43,206 bases of DNA, taken from contig KB722770.1 in the NCBI GenBank assembly GCA_000349905.1, forward strand, positions 147,541-190,746, given 5' to 3'. Shown here piece by piece: positions 37,903-43,206 of the stretch. The position numbers and the translations under genes were made by a program. Position 1 is the first letter of the stretch; the number at the start of each line of letters is the position of its first letter. The stretch is from Volvariella volvacea V23. Its lineage: Eukaryota; Basidiomycota; Agaricomycetes; Agaricales; Pluteaceae. The notes under the pieces were generated by a model. It saw only the letters and a list, made by a program, of their open reading frames with translations, was not told the DNA's origin and searched no databases.

Positions 37903-37943
37903 GTCACTTGATCCACTTAAGCCAAGTTATGTGCGCATACCTT
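37903..37943 (-). promoter_or_regulatory. Shared upstream element of the S8 array (copy B)
   Basis: On the plus strand it reads TCACTTGATCCACTTAAGCC, then AAG and GTGCGCATACCTT. It lies 212-252 bases upstream of the copy B ATG. It matches the copy C block almost base for base in its core and copy A more loosely. Confidence 0.55.
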
Positions 37944-38640
37944 TAGCAAGGAAGATAACAAGTGTCCATATGGTTGGTGTTGTACCGGCGAAGTTGTGGG
38001 GGTTCTTTTGACATTAAGTCTTGGCTTAATGGGGAATGAGAACTAAGCGCCCGCGTGTCGTGTGGCTAGGATTAGTGAGTTGAGTGGAGTTTGGCATCGG
38101 TAAACAGACTATCGTGTATACGCACCGGATATGTGATAAAGGATGATCCCCTGTGGATCCAAGTCATAATGTAGAGTCACCAAGAGATAGGAACGTCATA
38201 AGGGTATATTGAGCCGATACAACTGGTTTCATGAGCCGTTGCCAGCAACATTGGCTCCAACGGGCAAACGAGTGGCACTGGCAATTCCGGAGTCCAAACG
38301 AAATGTGGTTGGTCCAACTAACTCCTGGAGTGAGTGACTATCATGATTGAATATTGAATATTGAGGACAGGGTGGTGAACGTGTCGCCTGACACAGCATT
38401 GCGCCACTGCAGGACGTGACCGCGTGACAACTTGCCACTTTTTGGACCACCACTCTTGGCACCTCAGCATCGCCCACAGAAATACTGTATAAAATTGCGA
38501 ATTTCATTGACGATGGAATCGACATTCTTCAGCTACGCTTGCTTTCTCGGCACTTTAATGTATTGTTCACTCCCTTCGCCATTCGACAAGTTATCATCGG
38601 TAACAAAGTACTTAATTTTCCTAAAACTTACATCTGATTC

Positions 38641-39780
38641 AAGGACGGCGCGCCATTGAGCGAGCGCCGGTTCCAATCCATTCCAGAAGTATTCGTCAGA
38701 GGCATTCCCTCCCTTCAGGCGGTTATTAAATTGGAACAACTCGATACGCTGAACACACCGTTCTGGGACGAGTTTTCGTGCTTCTCCGGGCTGAAGATAT
38801 TGCGCTTGACAGGATACTGGAAGGAGTTATCGAGGCCACTGGAGGTGGATTGGCAGACCTACAAATTAGGGTCGTTGGCTATCAAGAGCTGAGCGCCCTG
38901 CCTAATTCATTGATGAAGTTGTGTCGTTTGGAGTCTTTCCAGTTCAGACACCCTTGCCGTGCGAAAAATGGCCAAGTGTGTAGGAGCTCTCCCAGAGTCC
39001 TGGATGGACTCCGTTCGATAATTGAGAAAAACCCGTCTCTGCACACTCTTGAATACAGGGATGAGTGTCAGTTCCTATCACTTCAGGATATATTTCCTTC
39101 ATCCCTCATTTCTATGGCTCTTCAAAAACTCTCCATCGACGCTCATTTTCTACCTGCACCTAACAACACTACCCAACCTTTCTCTCTCCCGAATCTAAGT
39201 CACCTTCAGCACCTAGACTTACGCTACAATGGGGAAAATACGCATGCCGATGCCGATCAGCTTTGGATCGCCCTAGCAGGCAAAGGAGTTGCTCTTAAAA
39301 GACTTACCACAGCATATATCTCCCCTTCGCTACTCGAGTACCTGGCGTCCTTTGGAGGATTGGAGGAGTGCTGCTTTCGCCTTTCATCCAACGCTCGTTG
39401 CGCTTTCTCCACCGCATCGGTCTATCATGCCCTTTCCCCACACGCATCTAGCCTCAAGAAATTGCATATAGCATTAAACACAACGTATCTACCCATGGAA
39501 TACGACGGATTCGCTTTTTCTCTTTCAAGCACCCCCGGTGATAATCACGACTTGGCGTGGATTCAACCCATCACATTCCCGCAGCTTCATGTAATTGGCA
39601 TTATCACACTTGACAATGTCAACACCGAGACTTATGATACATTTGGTGGCTTCTTTTCCAATTTTCCAACATTGTCCAGCATTGTCCAAGGTGGCCATCA
39701 TTTGCTTTGATTCAAGCTTCACCCCAAGGCGCCGCGTCACCGCCATGGAGTTCCGTTATCCACTGAAATCGCGGACCTGA
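38641..39780 (+). pseudogene. 5'-truncated F-box/LRR-like pseudogene
   Basis: It is a paralogue of the F-box/LRR-like gene at 28461-29861. Homology starts near SERRFQSIPEVF, so the F-box and about 75 N-terminal residues are gone. After FSGLKIL (about 38800) about 14 residues are missing relative to the intact gene and the frame changes. The frame then continues from LDRILEGVIEATGGG through LRSIIEKNPSLHTLEY, LQHLDLRYN and AYISPSLLEYL to DLAWIQP. At 39670-39689 a 10-base tandem duplication shifts the frame again; the original reading resumes in another frame (KVAIICFDSSFTPRRR, to 39780). Three separate lesions support a pseudogene. Confidence 0.88.
39670..39689 (+). repeat. 10-base tandem duplication breaking the F-box pseudogene
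   Basis: CATTGTCCAG is followed directly by CATTGTCCAA. Removing one unit restores continuity with the paralogous reading FPTLSKV. The duplication is therefore a slippage-type insertion. Confidence 0.85.
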
Positions 39781-40076
39781 GGACGATTGTGTGTTATAGT
39801 ATTCAGCTCTATGTCGACTGTGTATTCACGAGGGGTGTGGATATTCATTATAATTGTGGATCATCTCTGCCTCCGTACACGTCAGGATACTTGGTCCGTC
39901 ATCCCAGACACCTCTTAAATGTGCTCTTCGCAACTATTTCCATCGTTTTGTGTACCGGCGAATTCCTGCTGACACTATTTAATAGAAATTTATATCCCCC
40001 TGCAAGTGAGCCACATTACGACCGAGCACCAATTGACAACATTTGCAGCAATGATTTAGACTAATTCTTGCTGCTT
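39781..40076. other. Intergenic stretch
   Basis: No gene is seen. It separates the F-box pseudogene from the 3' end of S8 copy C. Confidence 0.4.
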
Positions 40077-41989
40077 TTACGGGGCATTCCCATTATATAG
40101 CAAGCACTTTGTCGTACCGGTTGGCACACCAGTGATCACCCCGCCACCTCCCTGACAGCGTTTGGTCAGTAGTGTGCTGATCTGGCTTGGGGTCAACGAC
40201 CCGTATAGTCCTTGATAATAAGCGATGACACCCGCGACGTGGGCACTGGCAGACTAGGGAGCACAGCATATTGGCATAACGTGAACGCTCTTGATTCACT
40301 GGTCACCTACCGCTGTGCTCGAGAGTGTGAGGATAGTCTACAGACAAAAACGGGTTTATTCGATGTTGGCATCGAGGTTGGGTAGGGTGCACCAGCAGCC
40401 GAACTCAAAGAACCGATCCCAGGACCAGTGATACTCTGACCAGGCGCAAAAATATCAACCGATGCGCCATATTCGAGAATGAAGCCTTTGTATCTGTGTT
40501 TGTCGAAGCAGCAACGGTGATAGCACTTGGATCTCTGGCTGGGCTGTTGGCTGTATTTGTATCTGAGTTGCCTGCAGGAACCTGGAGATGATATCTAGGA
40601 ATCTTTGTGTAAATCGAAAAGTTGTGCAGCCTACAGTGACAGTAACGCCAGAAGAAATGGTCTGGTGGGAAACGGATACAATTCTGGGATTAGCAACTAC
40701 CTTTTGAGGCGAAGAGTTGTCTGTGCTCGCGGACGCAACAGTATCATCAAGGGTTGTGTTGGCAGATGCGTTCAGTGGGAGTAGGATTGTGGATGGTCGA
40801 CCAGAAGATAAGGCTGTCGTAACAGCCCAATTTATTCCACTTATGCTATCTAATTGTCAGAATGTGAGGATTACCTACTAAGTAAAAGTATCTACGCGTT
40901 AGAGACAGTAGAACCGATTTTGATAGAGACGAGATTGGCAAGCTAATAAAAGAATGAGCATCTGAGTTTTTTAGAATGTCTTGAGGGATGGGATGAGGTT
41001 ACCTTGGCGACACCGTAGCGGGTTCCAATTGCAATAGCGCTATACCAGTTTTGCACCAAAGGTCATTTATGATGCAGTTGTAAGTGGTTACTACTCACGC
41101 TGCATGTGTGCCTATTCAAGTTGATAACAAGTGGTGAGCAGCTGAAGCACTTGATTGTCAAACAAAATACGGCACCTTGTCCAGTTTCGTCGTTGGGACT
41201 AACATATGCGTCAGTGCTGAGCGAGGTGGAGAAGGTTGGAGAGTATGCGTACGACGTGGCACTCGCTCGACCACCAAACTCTGACTAAAGGAGATTATGA
41301 GACGAGGTCCACTTCCCACAGACATATAGGCCTCACGTACACTTGCGATATAAACGCCCGTATCTACTTGAGAGAGCACGGATGATTAGTTCATAGTTTC
41401 CAAACAGCAAGTCCAATTGAGAAGAAAGAAGTACGAACAGATCATGTATATAGTCGTTCCTTGACCAGCCGATGAATCGTAGGAATAATTTGAGAGTTGT
41501 ACAGGCAATGGTATGGAACTAATGCGTGCCAAGTTCCATGTCGCACCCGTCCTGCGGCATTGTGTAGTGTGGTAGATACAAGACAAATAGTGCTTACTGG
41601 ACAACAGGAGCTCGAGCTTTCATTTGCGTCCTAGGCTGGAAATCTAAGAACGGAATGTATCCGTCCTCCACGATGTACTCAACATCAGGGGAATTTTTAA
41701 GTAGGTTGGGTATTTCGTCGTCGAATTATCCTGTTTATCATGGAATTGATACCTGATTATGCAGTAACATCGTAAGGCGAACCTGCAAACCCGTTGAATG
41801 CCACACCAGTTTCCCAACTATGCGTGATGTTAATTATATTGGATGTGCGAAGGAGGGCTATTGGTGATAGTGCGCCGGGCTTGATTTTAACGATGTAATG
41901 TCCGCTAGCTTATCCCCTGCAAGTGGGCGTACTGGGGAAGAAAAAGCTATAGAGAGGAATAAAAAGGAGGTAATCGTGAACATGCGCAT
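40077..41989 (-). pseudogene. Decayed S8 subtilase, copy C
   Basis: The start MRMFTITSFLFLSIAFSS and the propeptide opening are readable, but a missing base in the LAGHYIV block shifts the frame. A second one-base loss occurs in the ASFSNYG block near 40468-40476. The Asp exon reads DTGVYIAS rather than DTGVYIEH. The His motif reads DETGQG rather than DGNGHG, so the catalytic His is Gln. The oxyanion motif VPAGN is kept here, unlike copies A and B. The nucleophile junction reads SSTA-SASAHVAG. The last exon is intact (to NGNAP). Exon layout and order match the other copies. Confidence 0.85.
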
Positions 41990-42074
41990 GTTCGCGAAAA
42001 GAGAGGGCAGCGAGCGAATATCTAGGATTGCGAAGGGGCGATAGAGTTCAGAATCAAAAAGACCAGTACATGCA

Positions 42075-42082
42075 TTTTTATA
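42075..42082 (-). promoter_or_regulatory. TATA box of S8 copy C
   Basis: On the minus strand it reads TATAAAAA, 86-93 bases upstream of the copy C ATG. Confidence 0.5.
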
Positions 42083-42202
42083 CAATACCTCATGTGTGCT
42101 CAAAAAATGGATCATAGTGTGCAAATTCAACATAATCCAAATAGTGTTTGAACGTAAATCGGTCATGAGATTCACGAGATCGCTATCCTGTCTTCTCGCA
42201 GC

Positions 42203-42243
42203 ATCACTTGATCCATTTCAGCCAAGATTTGTGTGCGCACCTT
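42203..42243 (-). promoter_or_regulatory. Shared upstream element of the S8 array (copy C)
   Basis: On the plus strand it reads TCACTTGATCCATTTCAGCC, then AAG and GTGCGCACCTT. It lies 214-254 bases upstream of the copy C ATG. It survives although the gene itself is broken. Confidence 0.5.
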
Positions 42244-42574
42244 GAGACCAATCAGTGAAGACGATATCGAGTTTCGTATGACCCTTTGGATCAACAAAGT
42301 TGAAGGGACTCATTTGACATGCAATTTTGAACGTAGGGGGAATGGGAACTTTGAGTTTCACATGGTTTGAATGCATGTGCTAGTAGGTTGATGGGCGCTC
42401 CATGTAAATGATGTGCTGTTGCACGCATACTTACTGGAGTCGGGATAGACCCCTGTAGATCATTATCTACCACATGGAGAAATAACCGATTTCGGAAGTA
42501 TGAGGTAGATCGACCAACGAATTGTGAGTAAACAAGCAAGCAGGAAAGTCCTTGAACAGATCATACAAGCACGT

Positions 42575-43206
42575 TCACATAGGGCTCAGAGTCTCCATCC
42601 ATCTCCCCACTTCTTCTGCTATCTCTAATCCGTTTAGCTCCATGAAGAACATGTGCCCATTCCCTCGAATTCCTACATCCTCCAACTTAAGGAAGTCCAG
42701 CCTCTCCACTCCTCCTTGTCTCAGAAAATTGACTGTACATTCGTCGTAGACTGCGTGATATCCAGATTCTGCTGTAACGACCAACATTTGTACAGCTGCC
42801 AAGTTTTCCAATTGTCGTGCCGGCGCAACCTGTTGGTAACATGTGTATAGCCATGAACCTGGAGTGTGGGCTGTGACGTTGACGGCAGTTGGCTGAAGGG
42901 TGGAGGGAGTGGTGATGGGTGGCTTAAATATTATGGGTATTTCGGTCAGACCGTAGGGACGTGAAGGGGCGGGCGAAGGATAAATGGCGTTTACGAATGG
43001 TGGGCCACTAGGTTCAAGTGAGATTAGGGCCTTGACGAGATTAGGCCTCGAGTCTGCGAGGATAAGGCCGAACTGGCCAGCTTGGGAATGGGTTATGACT
43101 ATCGCAGGCTACCAAGTGTAAGTGAAGTTTTTTCCCAAGGGGTTCATTGGAATGAGCACAATCATGAGATGGCAGATATCACTCACCCCAATCATGTCAA
43201 GTAGCT
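42575..43206 (-). CDS. Esterase-713-like alpha/beta hydrolase, copy 3 (partial, runs off the right edge)
   Basis: Two minus-strand exons are visible: 43206-43187 (end of an internal exon, LLDMIG) and the last exon 43108-42575. An intron of 78 nt with GT-AG ends lies between. The last exon is fully open: THSQAGQFG with the nucleophile Ser, SLEPSGPPFVN with the probable acid, the YTCYQQ block, YHAVYDECTV and the catalytic His in GNGHMFF. It ends with RWMETLSPM. The exon break is at the same site as in copy 1, and identity in the visible part suggests a functional gene, but the signal peptide and oxyanion loop lie outside the window. Confidence 0.85.

Larger units (their letters stand above)
37692..38640. 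other. Flank between S8 copy B and the F-box pseudogene
   Basis: It holds the copy B promoter (TATA element at 37767-37772), the shared element at 37903-37943 and the distal block at about 37961-38040. Beyond about 38050 no gene or repeat was recognised. Confidence 0.5.
41990..42574. other. Flank between S8 copy C and the right-edge esterase
   Basis: It carries the copy C promoter (TATA element at 42075-42082), the shared element at 42203-42243 and a distal block near 42295-42353. The right part is the 3' flank of the esterase. No gene is seen. Confidence 0.5.

Overview
The window reads as nuclear DNA of a filamentous fungus, most likely an agaricomycete basidiomycete. The genes carry many short GT-AG introns (about 50-75 nt), some coding exons are very small, and there is an AIG1-type GTPase plus several F-box/LRR-like proteins. 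The species is inferred, not proven. No rRNA, tRNA, CRISPR array or complete transposon was recognised. Gene models were spliced by hand from donor/acceptor sites and reading-frame continuity, so exon edges may be off by a base or two.

Region 1 (1-22.9 kb) is mostly housekeeping genes on both strands. In order: a Gly/Ser/Pro-rich single-pass membrane protein (982-2904, +); a four-helix MARVEL-type membrane protein (4371-5453, +); an ALE1-type MBOAT lysophospholipid acyltransferase (6007-7995, +) facing ribosomal protein eL18 (8288-9161, -); an unidentified, possibly decayed gene (about 9.5-10.3 kb); a Tra2-like RRM/RS splicing factor (10910-12002, +); a circularly permuted nucleolar GTPase of the nucleostemin/Grn1 family (12877-15452, +); a 2.2-kb stretch without a convincing gene; an intronless F-box protein (17845-19611, +); and the Pumilio-type ribosome-biogenesis factor Nop9 (19845-22924, +). 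eL18, the nucleostemin-like GTPase and Nop9 all serve ribosome assembly.

Region 2 (22.9-43.2 kb) is an accessory, duplication-rich block around one conserved gene, the mitochondrial tRNA-modification GTPase MSS1 (30250-32393, -). It holds three copies of a secreted esterase-713-like alpha/beta hydrolase (intact at 23562-24899; pseudogene at about 26.7-27.9 kb; a partial but apparently sound copy at the right edge on -). It also holds an AIG1-like GTPase (25209-26270), an F-box/LRR-like gene (28461-29861, -) with a 5'-truncated pseudogene (38641-39780, +), and a same-strand array of proteinase-K-type subtilases (S8). The S8 array has a last-exon fragment at 32.7 kb, two full 14-exon copies at 33.1-35.1 and 35.7-37.7 kb, and a decayed copy at 40.1-42.0 kb.

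The most interesting signals lie in this array. Both open S8 copies keep the catalytic Asp and His. They read Ser at the oxyanion-hole Asn, and Ala where the nucleophilic Ser is expected, at an exon junction. The copies share upstream sequence blocks, and copies A and B show a patch of near-identity suggesting gene conversion. An esterase/F-box convergent pair occurs twice in opposite orientation, flanking the array.
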